From: CBDFKS01 sp965248905
GTDB taxonomy: Bacteria; Chloroflexota; Dehalococcoidia; Lucifugimonadales; JAGWBF01
Direction of reading: 5' to 3'
Length of the DNA: 64,000 nucleotides
Assembly: GCA_965248905.1 (NCBI GenBank)
Contig: CBDFKS010000006.1
Coordinates: 372,001-436,000 of the forward strand
The notes under the pieces were generated by a model. The model did not search any database. It saw nothing but the letters and a program-made list of their open reading frames with translations, and had not been told where the DNA came from. This document shows positions 51,573 through 60,282 of this stretch, piece by piece (position 1 is the stretch's first letter; the number at the start of each line of letters is the position of its first letter). The position numbers and the translations under genes are program-made.

Positions 51573-53036
51573 ATGAAGTACAAAGACCTTCGCGAATTCG
51601 TCACTTTCCTAGAAAGCAAGGGAGAGCTTAAGAGGATAAGTGCGCCTGTCAGCTGCGAACTGGAGATAGCGGAGATCTGCGATCGTGTGGTGAAGAGGGG
51701 TGGGCCCGCGCTGCTGTTCGAGAACGTGGAAGGCTACGATATCCCGGTGCTGATAAATATGTACGGCACGGAGCAGCGAATGGCCTGGGCCCTGGGTGTG
51801 GAGAAGCTGGACGACCTCGTCGCGGAGGTGCAAAGGCTTTTGGGTCTGATGCAAGGTCCTCCCCAGGGTATCATGGAGAAGGTGCGTACATTGGGGCAGC
51901 TGGTGCGTATGGCCTCCTTTCAGCCCAAGCTGGTCAGCAGGGCGCCATGTCAGGAGGTGGTGATCACTGGAGATGACGTCGACCTGAACAGATACCCCAT
52001 CCTGAAGTGCTGGCCCATGGATGGCGGTCGATACATCACCTTGCCATTGGTAATTACCCGCGACCCTGAAACGGGCACCCGAAACCTGGGCATGTACCGT
52101 ATTCAGGTCTACGACGGCCGTACAGCCGCGATGCACTGGCAGACTCACAAGGTGGGGGCTCATCACTATAGAGTCGGTGGTGAGCAAGGCCGAGAACGCC
52201 TGGACGTAGCGGTGGCCCTGGGCGGAGACCCGGCGACCGTGTGGTCAGGCTCCGCCCCCTTACCGCCGGACATGGACGAGCTCATGGTGGCCGGGTTTAT
52301 ACGACAAGAGGGGGTAGAGCTGGTCAAGGCCAAAACGGTAGACCTGGAGGTTCCGGCCCATGCCGAAATAATCATAGAAGGCTATGTGGTGCCTGGTGAA
52401 GAGGCGATGGAAGGTCCCTTCGGGGATCATACGGGCTACTACTCCATGGCCGACATGTACCCCGTTTTCCATGTTACATGCATAACTCAGCGCAGAAACC
52501 CCATTTATCCCACAATCATAGTGGGACGCCCTCCTATGGAGGACTACTACATGGGCAAGGTCACCGAGCGGGTGTTTCTGCCCATAATTCAAATGATCCT
52601 TCCTGAGGTTGTTGACATAATGATGCCTGCAGAAGGGGTGTTCCATAACCTTGTGATCGTGTCAATTAAAAAGGAGTACCCGGGCCAGGCGCGAAAGGTG
52701 ATGTACGGGCTGTGGGGTATGGGGCTCATGTCCCTGGCCAAGACTATCATAGTAGTGGACCACTTCGTGAACGTCCACGATCCGTCCGAGGTGACTTGGC
52801 GGGTGACCAGTAACATCGATCCTGCTCAGGATATTCTGTTTGCCAGCGGTCCCCTCGATGACCTGGACCACTCGTCGCCTACACCCAAATACGGCAGCAA
52901 GATGGGCATAGATGCCACCGCAAAAGGCCCCATGGAAGGCCGCCAGAGGGAATGGCCCCCGGACATAGTGATGAGCCCGGAGGTCAAGGCTCTCGTGGAT
53001 AACAAGTGGGTTGAATATGGGCTAGGCGAGCTATGA
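51573..53036 (+). CDS. ubiD: UbiD-family decarboxylase
   Basis: Prenylated-FMN-dependent decarboxylase of 487 aa. The N-terminal KYKDLREFVTFLESKGELKRIS and GGPALLFENVEGYDIPVLINMYGT, then LPLVITRDPETGTRNLGMYRIQVYD, are typical of the UbiD clade used in quinone synthesis. The E-D-R active site region includes EGPFGDHTGYYS. It would decarboxylate the quinone-ring acid precursor. UbiX (56737) makes its cofactor. It is separated from ubiA by an inserted block that starts with a 4-bp overlap (ATGA) at its stop codon. Confidence 0.94.
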   Translation: MKYKDLREFVTFLESKGELKRISAPVSCELEIAEICDRVVKRGGPALLFENVEGYDIPVLINMYGTEQRMAWALGVEKLDDLVAEVQRLLGLMQGPPQGIMEKVRTLGQLVRMASFQPKLVSRAPCQEVVITGDDVDLNRYPILKCWPMDGGRYITLPLVITRDPETGTRNLGMYRIQVYDGRTAAMHWQTHKVGAHHYRVGGEQGRERLDVAVALGGDPATVWSGSAPLPPDMDELMVAGFIRQEGVELVKAKTVDLEVPAHAEIIIEGYVVPGEEAMEGPFGDHTGYYSMADMYPVFHVTCITQRRNPIYPTIIVGRPPMEDYYMGKVTERVFLPIIQMILPEVVDIMMPAEGVFHNLVIVSIKKEYPGQARKVMYGLWGMGLMSLAKTIIVVDHFVNVHDPSEVTWRVTSNIDPAQDILFASGPLDDLDHSSPTPKYGSKMGIDATAKGPMEGRQREWPPDIVMSPEVKALVDNKWVEYGLGEL

Positions 53037-54817
53037 GCACCGTTGGGGTCAAGTGCCGGTGGACGACATGTCAATCCCAGGTAAACTCGGGCCACGATTC
53101 CCCATGTATACTTCACGACCCCGACGAGAATAAGGACCAAGAGCGGTTTGACGCTGATCTGGAGTTGAGAATTAAGGCCCAGCAAGAGGACTCTGAGGCC
53201 GAGGAGATCGACCTATCCGGTGTAGTGTTCCCGAGGGAAGCTCAGTTTAGTAATACCATATTCGAAAAGAGAGTCAACTTCGCACGCGCAAAATTTCTCC
53301 AGGGCGCGGACTTCACCGATGCAAGATTTATCGGCGACGGATACTTTAGCGGGGCCGAGTTTCACGGTGAGGCGTGTTTCATTGAAGCTGAGTTCAAGGA
53401 CGAAGCCTATTTTAGATACGTTAGCTTCCCACTCCATGCGTCCTTCGCACACGTCGTCTTTGCGAAAGAGGCCTATTTCAGGTCTGCGCATTTTCCTGGC
53501 AGCGCGGACTTCTGGAATGCTCTGTTTGAGGGTGCGGCCTACTTTTGGAACTCCAACTTCGCAGGCGGAGCAGATTTTTGGCACGCCAACTTCAAAATCT
53601 CCGCGGACTTCTGGGGTGCCCAGTTCGGGGGCGATGCCTATTTCACAGGCACTACATTTGGAGGAGACGTTGATTTCACCCGTGCTCTTGTCCGCAGCTC
53701 TTTAAACTTCCTTCAGACCTCGTTTCCAACGGAGGAAGGTCGAGGTGTGGTGCGATTTCACTTTCTTACCCCCGATAGCGCGAAAGATGTTCGATTTGAA
53801 CATGTGGACATGTCCAGGGTATCGTTCCTGCGCACAGACGTCAGTAAAGTTTACTTCGTTGCTTGCACGTGGCCCCAGCCCAAAAGACCCGACTCTGTGC
53901 TCTGGCCGTTGCCTATTAGCTGGCTACCTCAGCGAAGGACTGTCGTCTATGATGAGGAGGCTCTTGAAGAGCTTGAAAGGGCGGTTAAGCAGGTAAAGCG
54001 CACTCACAAAGAGGCGTTCGGCAAATTCAAACGCAGCATCGGTAAAATGAATCGGGCATCCGATGCCGCTCGAGTAAAAATCGCTGGAAAGAGCCTTGAG
54101 GAGCTAAAGAATACATGCGAACGCGGGACTCACGAGCTGAAGAGAAGGGCCGATCTAATTCGGAGAGACCATGCAGAGACTTTGCGTGGCCTGAAAGAAA
54201 AGGTTGATCTGCTCAGTCGTACTGAGGTGGAGGCCTTGGATGAATTGGAATCGGAGATTAATAGAGTAGCTCAAGACCACCACTCTGCTTTTGGTGGCTT
54301 GATGAAGAGGATGGACAAGCTCGAACTAGACCACGAAGCGGCCTTTTGGGAGCTTGAGAACGAGGTCAAGCGAGGAGAAAGCAGCCGTGGTCTGGTGGCC
54401 GACGTCTACCGGCAGCTTCGGATCAATCTCGAAGGCACTCGCCAGGAAATCGAGGCGGCGGATTTCTATATCGGCCAGATGAAAATGCGGAGACGAGATT
54501 CGTCCTATGACCTTATCTACCGTGTCTTACTTGCGGTCTACCGGATAGTAGGAATGTACGGGCAGAGTTACTGGCGGCCCATGGTTTGGTACGCCCTCAT
54601 CCTCTCACCCCTGTTCATGCTGGGGTATCGCGCATTAGGCCTGTCTTACTCTGAGGGGTTATTCACGGCGCTCATGGCCGGTACGATCTTGCAAGGCGCT
54701 CCTGTGCCCGCCGGTATCGAGTCCTGGGAGAAATTGGTTGTGTATTTCAACATGTTTTACGGCATATTCTTACTTGGCGTTACACTGGTCGCTTTCAACC
54801 GCCGATTCCGGAGGTAG
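53033..54817 (+). CDS. Pentapeptide-repeat membrane protein with an 18-residue helical repeat
   Basis: A 594-aa protein with distinct parts. Residues 8-28 hold three cysteines and a His (C8, C13, C25, H28), a possible metal site. Residues 60-235 are AxFxxxxF-type pentapeptide-like repeats (GADFTDARF, SADFWNALF, GGADFWHANF, GDAYFTGTTF) forming a beta helix. Residues about 310-450 are a charged helix with an 18-residue period; copies begin at D379, T397, D415 and D433. Residues 460-490 hold DFYIGQMKMRRR as in pentapeptide membrane proteins. Two membrane spans (about 516-538 and 567-588) flank a short loop lacking a GYG filter. It overlaps ubiD by 4 bp but has no known quinone role. Confidence 0.85.
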   Translation: MSTVGVKCRWTTCQSQVNSGHDSPCILHDPDENKDQERFDADLELRIKAQQEDSEAEEIDLSGVVFPREAQFSNTIFEKRVNFARAKFLQGADFTDARFIGDGYFSGAEFHGEACFIEAEFKDEAYFRYVSFPLHASFAHVVFAKEAYFRSAHFPGSADFWNALFEGAAYFWNSNFAGGADFWHANFKISADFWGAQFGGDAYFTGTTFGGDVDFTRALVRSSLNFLQTSFPTEEGRGVVRFHFLTPDSAKDVRFEHVDMSRVSFLRTDVSKVYFVACTWPQPKRPDSVLWPLPISWLPQRRTVVYDEEALEELERAVKQVKRTHKEAFGKFKRSIGKMNRASDAARVKIAGKSLEELKNTCERGTHELKRRADLIRRDHAETLRGLKEKVDLLSRTEVEALDELESEINRVAQDHHSAFGGLMKRMDKLELDHEAAFWELENEVKRGESSRGLVADVYRQLRINLEGTRQEIEAADFYIGQMKMRRRDSSYDLIYRVLLAVYRIVGMYGQSYWRPMVWYALILSPLFMLGYRALGLSYSEGLFTALMAGTILQGAPVPAGIESWEKLVVYFNMFYGIFLLGVTLVAFNRRFRR

Positions 54818-54935
54818 AGATTACCTTTATTGAACCCGTGGAGTGCCGTCACAGAATCATAGGCAAGTAGACGAGGGGTTGCGTGGACTGGAAATGACCG
54901 GAATACGAGATTTGGAAGGGGTGTAACTTAGAGCT

Positions 54936-55157
54936 ATGAAGTACCTTGGAATCGCCCGTAAAGAGCAGAATCATATGATTATGCCGGATGATAAAAGTGG
55001 TGTGAAAATGGGCAGGACCTATGAAGCGGTGGAAATTGGTGGCGATATCCTGTTAATGCTTTCCCCGCTAGATCGAGAACGCTTGGCCCGTATTGAGAAA
55101 TTAGCGAAGGCATCGATAGAGGAGCATCGCCAGACATTAGAGGGTCTCGCCAATTGA
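54936..55157 (+). CDS. Small antitoxin-like protein
   Basis: A 73-aa protein. Its N-terminal half has short strands (TYEAVEIGGDILLMLSPL) and its C-terminal half one charged helix (RERLARIEKLAKASIEEHRQTLEGLAN), a layout common in antitoxins. The stop overlaps the TTG start of a Doc-toxin remnant (TTGA), the coupling expected of an antitoxin-toxin operon. I cannot name its family. The toxin partner is truncated. Confidence 0.6.
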   Translation: MKYLGIARKEQNHMIMPDDKSGVKMGRTYEAVEIGGDILLMLSPLDRERLARIEKLAKASIEEHRQTLEGLAN

Positions 55158-55279
55158 ACTGGATAACCCTGGAGGAAATTGTGCTCATTCATGAGCAAGT
55201 GATTGAAGAAACAGGCGGCGTTCACGGAATAATCAACCCCGGAGGGTTGGAGTCGCCACTTGGCTCTGCGCTCACCTAG
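55154..55279 (+). pseudogene. Truncated Doc (death-on-curing) toxin
   Basis: A 41-residue frame, LNWITLEEIVLIHEQVIEETGG...GGLESPLGSAL, that matches the first helix and the GLLESAL segment of Fic/Doc-family toxins. A TAG stop follows before the HPFxDGNKR active-site motif. The toxin (normally about 125 aa) is therefore lost. The TTG overlaps the upstream small gene's stop. Confidence 0.7.
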
Positions 55280-55285
55280 AGTCCT

Positions 55286-55546
55286 ATGAGCTTCTTTGAT
55301 ACGGATGTGGAACTAACCAAACACGCGCGAGACATGGTCGATGAACGGAGGATAGGCCGGTCGTGGCTGGAAGTGACTTTAGCATCCCCAGAAATAAGCC
55401 GGACGGACCAGGAAGGGAATGTCCATCTGTTTAGAGCGATTCCCGAACATGGCTCACGAATATTACATGTAGTAGTTAATCCTAATTCGAGCCCGCCCAA
55501 GGTTGTTACACTGTTCTTTGACCGGCGAGCTAGGAGGCCGCAATGA
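55286..55546 (+). CDS. DUF4258 family protein, toxin-like
   Basis: An 86-aa protein of the DUF4258 type: LTKHARDMVDERRIGRSWLEVTLASPE, then RILHVVVNPNSSPPKVVTLFFDRRA. The KHAR...RxI helix and final TLFFD strand are the family pattern. Such genes are commonly followed by a DUF2283 gene, as here with a 4-bp ATGA overlap, and the pair behaves like a toxin-antitoxin module. The biochemical function is not established. Confidence 0.85.
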   Translation: MSFFDTDVELTKHARDMVDERRIGRSWLEVTLASPEISRTDQEGNVHLFRAIPEHGSRILHVVVNPNSSPPKVVTLFFDRRARRPQ

Positions 55547-55749
55547 AACTGAAGGTAGACAAAGAGGCGGACGCTATCTATTTCCGACTCGACGAGTCCG
55601 CAATCGTGGAATCCCAAGAGGTGCAGCCTGGGGTTATCCTTGATTTCGATGCAGAAAATCGAGTGGTCGGCGTCGAGTTTCTGAGTGTCAGCACAAGAGT
55701 TGCTTCAGATGAGCTTCGCTCTTTCCTGTTCGAGTCCAACCTGACATAA
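55543..55749 (+). CDS. DUF2283 family protein, probable partner of DUF4258
   Basis: A 68-aa protein of the DUF2283 family: MKLKVDKEADAIYFRLDESAIVESQEVQPGVILDFDAENRVVGVEFLSVS is diagnostic. Its start overlaps the DUF4258 stop, so the two are translated together and probably form an antitoxin-toxin pair. Confidence 0.92.
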   Translation: MKLKVDKEADAIYFRLDESAIVESQEVQPGVILDFDAENRVVGVEFLSVSTRVASDELRSFLFESNLT

Positions 55750-55805
55750 CTGCGCTGAGGCTCTATGAGCATGTCTGAGGGCCTTATTATTAATACAAAG
55801 GAACC

Positions 55806-56687
55806 ATGGAAAACGTTATAGCCAAACCAAGAACCGTGCTCCACAAAGCCCATCTCTTTTACGAGGCGGTGCGGTTCGAGCATACGCTGTTTGCTTTGCC
55901 CTTCGCTTACATCGGCATGTTCCTGGCGGCCGATGGTCTGCCAACACTCTCCCAGTTCATCTGGATAACGGTGGCCATGGTTGGGGCCCGGACTATTGCC
56001 ATGTCCTCCAACCGGCTCATTCACAGGAGAGAGGACGCAGCTAATCCCAGGACTTCAAGGCGTCACCTGCCCAGCGGGACCCTAAGGGCATGGGAAATGG
56101 GGGCCCTCATGCTGGCGTCTGTTGGGCTCTTCCTCTACGCGGCCTCTCAGCTTAACGGCCTGTCTCTGATCCTGGCGCCTGTGGCCGCGATCTTCGTGAT
56201 AGCCTACTCCTATGCCAAGTACTATACCTGGGGCACTCATTTTGTCCTGGGATGGGCCGACGCCATCGCGCCTGCTGGAGCCTGGATCGGCGTCGCCGGC
56301 ACTCTTGGGCCTGAGGCCGTCCTGCTTGCCTTCGGCGTCGCCATGTGGATCGGCGGATTCGACATCGTTTATGCCTGCCAGGATATCGATTTCGACTCCA
56401 AATACGGTGTCCACTCTATACCCAGACGATTCGGCGTGGAGGCGGCTTTCTGGTGGTATCGCAGTATGCACCTCCTCACCGCGGCTTCCCTGCTCGCCCT
56501 TGGGATCTGGATGGAGCTGGGATACCTGTACTTCATTGGTTGGGCCATCGCGTCCGTCTTACTGGCATTCGAGCAAACGTTAGTCAAGCCCCACGACTTA
56601 TCCAAGCTGCAGCTGGCTTTCTTCACCATTAACAGCTATATCTCGGCTACTTTGCTGCTATTTACCTCCCTGGCTGTAGTTCTGTGA
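55806..56687 (+). CDS. ubiA: UbiA-family prenyltransferase (quinone synthesis)
   Basis: Integral membrane aromatic prenyltransferase of 293 aa that attaches the isoprenoid tail to the quinone ring. ARTIAMSSNRLIHRREDAANPRT is the first metal motif and GGFDIVYACQDIDFDSKYGVHSIPRRFG the second; YAKYYTWGTHFVLGWADAIAPAGAWIGV fits the MqnP/bacterial UbiA group. The first aspartate of the Nx3Dx3D motif is His73 (N69, H73, D77), which is unusual. It is followed by ubiX after 50 bp. Confidence 0.92.
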   Translation: MENVIAKPRTVLHKAHLFYEAVRFEHTLFALPFAYIGMFLAADGLPTLSQFIWITVAMVGARTIAMSSNRLIHRREDAANPRTSRRHLPSGTLRAWEMGALMLASVGLFLYAASQLNGLSLILAPVAAIFVIAYSYAKYYTWGTHFVLGWADAIAPAGAWIGVAGTLGPEAVLLAFGVAMWIGGFDIVYACQDIDFDSKYGVHSIPRRFGVEAAFWWYRSMHLLTAASLLALGIWMELGYLYFIGWAIASVLLAFEQTLVKPHDLSKLQLAFFTINSYISATLLLFTSLAVVL

Positions 56688-56736
56688 GGGGAGTCCTCGC
56701 AAAATATGTCCTCTATGGATCTTTTGAGGAGTCCCA

Positions 56737-57357
56737 TTGAATCGGACTGACACGTTCTCCCGGACCGAAAAAAGGCCTGTAATCGTGGGAATCTCGGGCG
56801 CCAGCGGTTCCGTACTGGCCAGAGAGACTGTGAATGCGTTGCTAGACCGGGAGGTACCCATCATTCTCGTCTGCTCCAATGATGCCAAGCTGGTATGGCA
56901 GGAGGAGATGGAAGAGTCTTTCAACGAGACCCTGTCCCGATGGCATGAGGTGCCCCACTTCACCAGCTATTCCATTGGAGATATGAGGGCGCCCATTGCC
57001 AGTGGCACCTACCCGACCCATGGCATGGTGGTGGTGCCCTGCAGCATGGGGAGCATCGCCTCCATGGCCCACGGCCTTGCCAATAATCTGTTGCTCAGAG
57101 CCGCCGATGTCTGCCTCAAAGAGAGGCGAAGGCTGGTAGTTGTGCCGAGGGAGACACCACTTCATGCGGTGCACCTGGAAAATATGCTTGCCCTGGCCCG
57201 CATGGGAGTGGTGGTACTACCCCCCGAACCAGCTTTCTATCTGAGACCGGATAGTGTAGAGGACATCGTGCGGTTCGTTGTGGGCAGAATATTAGTAGCC
57301 CTTGACATCGATGAGGGTCTAGACGAGGCATTTCAGTACAGAGGCCCCAGCAAATAA
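56737..57357 (+). CDS. ubiX: Flavin prenyltransferase UbiX
   Basis: Makes prenylated FMN, the cofactor of UbiD; 206 aa. VIVGISGASGSVLARETVNALL is the Rossmann start, VVVPCSMGSIASMAHGLANNLLLRAADVCLKERRRLVVVPRETPLHAVHLENMLAL the flavin and prenyl-phosphate site. TTG start. It lies 50 bp after ubiA and 2 bp before ubiE, in the same operon as its client enzyme ubiD (51573). Confidence 0.95.
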   Translation: MNRTDTFSRTEKRPVIVGISGASGSVLARETVNALLDREVPIILVCSNDAKLVWQEEMEESFNETLSRWHEVPHFTSYSIGDMRAPIASGTYPTHGMVVVPCSMGSIASMAHGLANNLLLRAADVCLKERRRLVVVPRETPLHAVHLENMLALARMGVVVLPPEPAFYLRPDSVEDIVRFVVGRILVALDIDEGLDEAFQYRGPSK

Positions 57358-57359
57358 CC

Positions 57360-58076
57360 ATGACAGAGCTTCAAGGTGACGTCAAGCGTCGCTATGTGGC
57401 CGACCTCTTCACCCGAATAGCGCCTCGCTACGATCTGATGAATACCCTGATGACGGGTGGAATGCACCACCGCTGGCGCAAGATAGCTACGGCGGTGGCG
57501 ACTCGAGGTCTGGAGGGCGTGGCGCTGGACGTAGCCACGGGCACTGGAGACCTGGCCTTCGCGGTGGCTGGAGTACCGGGAATTTCCAGAGTCATAGGTA
57601 TCGACCTGCTGCCGGAGATGGTGGAACGGGCCAAATCAAAGAGCCGGGCCCGAAAACCCGATATAAAGGTGCAGTTCATAGTAGGCGATGCCCTATCTCT
57701 ACCCTTCCCAGACAACACCTTTATCTGCGCTACGTCGGCATGGGGGCTGCGCAACATGCCGGACCCGAAGCTGGCCCTTCGGGAGATGCTTCGGGTGGTA
57801 ATGCCGGGTGGAAACGTAGTTTCCCTTGAGTCAATGCCGGTTCAGTCGGGTCTCTTCCAGCTCCCGTTTCGACTTTTCTTTCATCACATGGTGCCCTTGA
57901 TGGGCCAGCTCGTCGCAAGAGATCGAGAAGCTTACACTTACCTGCCGAGGTCCGTGGATGGTTTCCTCTCTGTGGATGCCTTGGCCCGGCTGTTCGAAAA
58001 CGTGGGCCTGAAAGGCGTGGGTTACACGAGAATGGGCTTGGGAGCCGTGGCGATACATTGGGGTGCGAAGGCTTAA
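57360..58076 (+). CDS. ubiE: Quinone C-methyltransferase UbiE/MenG
   Basis: SAM-dependent methyltransferase of 238 aa for the last ring methylation of menaquinone or ubiquinone. YVADLFTRIAPRYDLMNTLMTGGMHHRWRK and LDVATGTGDLAFAV (SAM motif I) with ATSAWGLRNMPDPKLALREMLRVVMPGGNVV are the two UbiE signatures. Immediate follow-on from ubiX completes the ubiD, ubiA, ubiX and ubiE set. Confidence 0.95.
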   Translation: MTELQGDVKRRYVADLFTRIAPRYDLMNTLMTGGMHHRWRKIATAVATRGLEGVALDVATGTGDLAFAVAGVPGISRVIGIDLLPEMVERAKSKSRARKPDIKVQFIVGDALSLPFPDNTFICATSAWGLRNMPDPKLALREMLRVVMPGGNVVSLESMPVQSGLFQLPFRLFFHHMVPLMGQLVARDREAYTYLPRSVDGFLSVDALARLFENVGLKGVGYTRMGLGAVAIHWGAKA

Positions 58077-58128
58077 CTTTGACTTTCTGTCGGTTGCTTC
58101 TGCCAATAAAATCCGGTAGATACTAATT

Positions 58129-58186
58129 CCCTCAACCCGGGCTTCGGCCACCCTTCTCCGATTGGGAGAAGAGAAGGGGATGAGGG
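58129..58186. repeat. CCCTCACCCC palindromic repeat, copy 3
   Basis: Diverged third copy (CCCTCAACCC ... GGGATGAGGG) of the palindrome at 22086 and 33450, just before the cupin start. Confidence 0.75.
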
Positions 58187-58204
58187 CGAAAAGGAAGGAA
58201 CAGT

Positions 58205-58555
58205 ATGCCTATTATCGATCACAGAACTCAGCCGCAGATGGAGCCTGTAGACGGTCGCGAGTCCCGCCGGTTCATAACCAAGGAGTCAGGGGCAGCTTCT
58301 CTTACTGTGGGCGAACTGGTGATGCACGATGGCGCGGCACTGCGATTGCATACCCACCCAACCGATGAGGCCATCGTGTTACTGGAGGGCAGTGTTGAGA
58401 TGGTGGTGGGAGACGAGTCCCGGACCGTCACCACAGGCCATACTTTACTTGCTCCACCGGGGACACCCCACAAATTGGTGAACAACTCGGGTGGAGACGC
58501 CAGGATGTTCACCATCTTCCCCACCGATAATCCCACTACAACCTACTTGGAGTAA
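58205..58555 (+). CDS. Cupin domain protein
   Basis: Small cupin of 116 aa. ALRLHTHPTDEAIVLLEGSVEMVVG is motif 1 (HxH...E), and APPGTPHKLVNNSG motif 2. Ribosome site AAGGAAGGA. Convergent with hyuB; a metal-binding enzyme or sensor. Role unknown. Confidence 0.9.
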   Translation: MPIIDHRTQPQMEPVDGRESRRFITKESGAASLTVGELVMHDGAALRLHTHPTDEAIVLLEGSVEMVVGDESRTVTTGHTLLAPPGTPHKLVNNSGGDARMFTIFPTDNPTTTYLE

Positions 58556-58597
58556 CTGGTCAACGAGTGGTGTCGATTATTGGAAGACGGGAGAGGC

Positions 58598-60193
58598 TCA
58601 CACATCCTCCTCGTCCGGTGGGTTGCCCCAACCTCCGCCACCAGGGGTGCGGATGCTCAGCACGTCTCCCGGCTCCACGTCCAGCACCTCTTTTCCTGAG
58701 AGCTTGATCTCTTCATAGCCGCCTCGCAACAGCGCGTTCTCGCCCTTCTCGCCGGGATGGCCGCCTTGAAGGCCGTAGGGGGCAAACCTTCGACGCTCCG
58801 AGAGAACGGTCACCCTGGACCGGGACAAGAACTCCACGTCACGGACGACACCGTCGCCTCCCTTGAACTTACCTGCTCCTCCCGAGCCGTGACGTATCGC
58901 GTATCTCTGAAGCCGCAGTGGAAAGACAAACTCCATGGCCTCGATGGGCGTGTTCATTGTGTTAGTCATGTGGGTGTGAATGCCCGAGACGCCGTCCTTG
59001 GTGGGGCGTGCACCCATCCCTCCGGCTATGGTCTCGTAATACACAAAGGGCTTGTTGCGAATCGGGTCGTGGCCTCCGATGAGCAGGTTGTTCATTGTAC
59101 CCTGGCTCGAGGCGGGAATGAGCTGGGGTATGGCCTGGGCCATGGCGGCCAGCAACACGTCGCAGATACGTTGAGAGGTCTCTACATTACCTCCAGCGAC
59201 TCCGTGCTGTGGCTCCGGATTGAGTAGAGATGCTTCGGGGACCAGGATTGTCACCGGGCGAAGGCAGCCCTGGTTGGCGGGCACACTGGCTCCCGTGACA
59301 CAATGCACCACGTACAGCACCGCTGAGACCGTTACCGCGAAGGGGGCGTTGATGCACCCGGGCCTTTGGGCTGAGGTACCTTCGAAGTCTACTGTCATCT
59401 GCTCGCCCTTAACCGTGATAGAGACAGCTATGGGAACCGGCTGGTCGGAGAGGCCGTCGTCGTCCATGTAGTCCATATACTTGTAGGTGCCGTCTGGTAT
59501 GCGATCGATGGCGGCCTTGGTCAGTCGCTCTGCGTAGTCCAGCAGGGCCTCCATGTGCTCGTGGACCGTCTCCAGGTTGTATCGTTCGACTATTTCCTTT
59601 AGCCGCTGCTCTCCCACACGTATTGAAGCGAACTGGGCGGCCAGGTCTCCCTTCCGTTCGTCCGGTGTCCGGGAGTTGCGGCATATGAGTTGCACAACCT
59701 CCGTGTTGAGCCTGCCACTACGGGCCAGCTTGATGGGCGGTATGATAGTGCCCTCCTGATATAGCTCGGTGGATAAGGGGAGGGAGCCTGGTGTCATGCC
59801 GCCTACGTCAGCGTGATGTCCGCGGTTCGCGATGAAGCCAGCCAGTCGCCTTTCGCCATTCTCGTGGACAAACACCGGAGCCACAAAGGTAATGTCCGGC
59901 AGGTGGGTACCGCCGAGGTAAGGGTCGTTGAGGATAATCACGTCACCGGGACGGAAGGAGCCCGCGAAGGTGTCGATGGCGGTTTTCACCGAAGCCGGCA
60001 TAGCTCCCAGGTGGACGGGCACGTGGGCAGCCTGGGCCACCATCTGGCCCGTGGGTTCGAACAGGGCGCAGGAGAAGTCCCGCCTCTCCTTGATGTTGGG
60101 GGAGTAGGAGGTGCGTTGCAGGGCTACACCCATCTCCTCGCACACAGAGATGAACAGGTTCTTGAATACTTCCAGGCTTATGGGATCAACCAT
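58598..60193 (-). CDS. hyuB: Hydantoinase B / oxoprolinase subunit (HyuB)
   Basis: ATP-dependent hydantoinase (N-methylhydantoinase/5-oxoprolinase/acetone carboxylase) B subunit, 531 aa. MVDPISLEVFKNLFISVCEEMG and RDFSCALFEPTGQMVAQAAHVPVHLGAMP are the standard start, followed by RPGDVIILNDPYLGGTHLPDITF and the closing GGGGWGNP. It forms a complex with the A subunit 90 bp upstream on the same strand to open hydantoin or oxoproline-type rings. Confidence 0.96.
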   Translation of the reverse strand: MVDPISLEVFKNLFISVCEEMGVALQRTSYSPNIKERRDFSCALFEPTGQMVAQAAHVPVHLGAMPASVKTAIDTFAGSFRPGDVIILNDPYLGGTHLPDITFVAPVFVHENGERRLAGFIANRGHHADVGGMTPGSLPLSTELYQEGTIIPPIKLARSGRLNTEVVQLICRNSRTPDERKGDLAAQFASIRVGEQRLKEIVERYNLETVHEHMEALLDYAERLTKAAIDRIPDGTYKYMDYMDDDGLSDQPVPIAVSITVKGEQMTVDFEGTSAQRPGCINAPFAVTVSAVLYVVHCVTGASVPANQGCLRPVTILVPEASLLNPEPQHGVAGGNVETSQRICDVLLAAMAQAIPQLIPASSQGTMNNLLIGGHDPIRNKPFVYYETIAGGMGARPTKDGVSGIHTHMTNTMNTPIEAMEFVFPLRLQRYAIRHGSGGAGKFKGGDGVVRDVEFLSRSRVTVLSERRRFAPYGLQGGHPGEKGENALLRGGYEEIKLSGKEVLDVEPGDVLSIRTPGGGGWGNPPDEEDV

Positions 60194-60282
60194 CTCTTAC
60201 CTCGGATTAGTTCAATTTAGTCGTCCATTAGGTACCTTGTGCGGCCAAAATTGTTTGGAATTTTAGGGTTAATCCAGACATC

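Noticed and set aside
54640..54790. Potassium channel pore in the pentapeptide protein
   Set aside because: The loop between the two membrane spans has no TxGYG-type filter.
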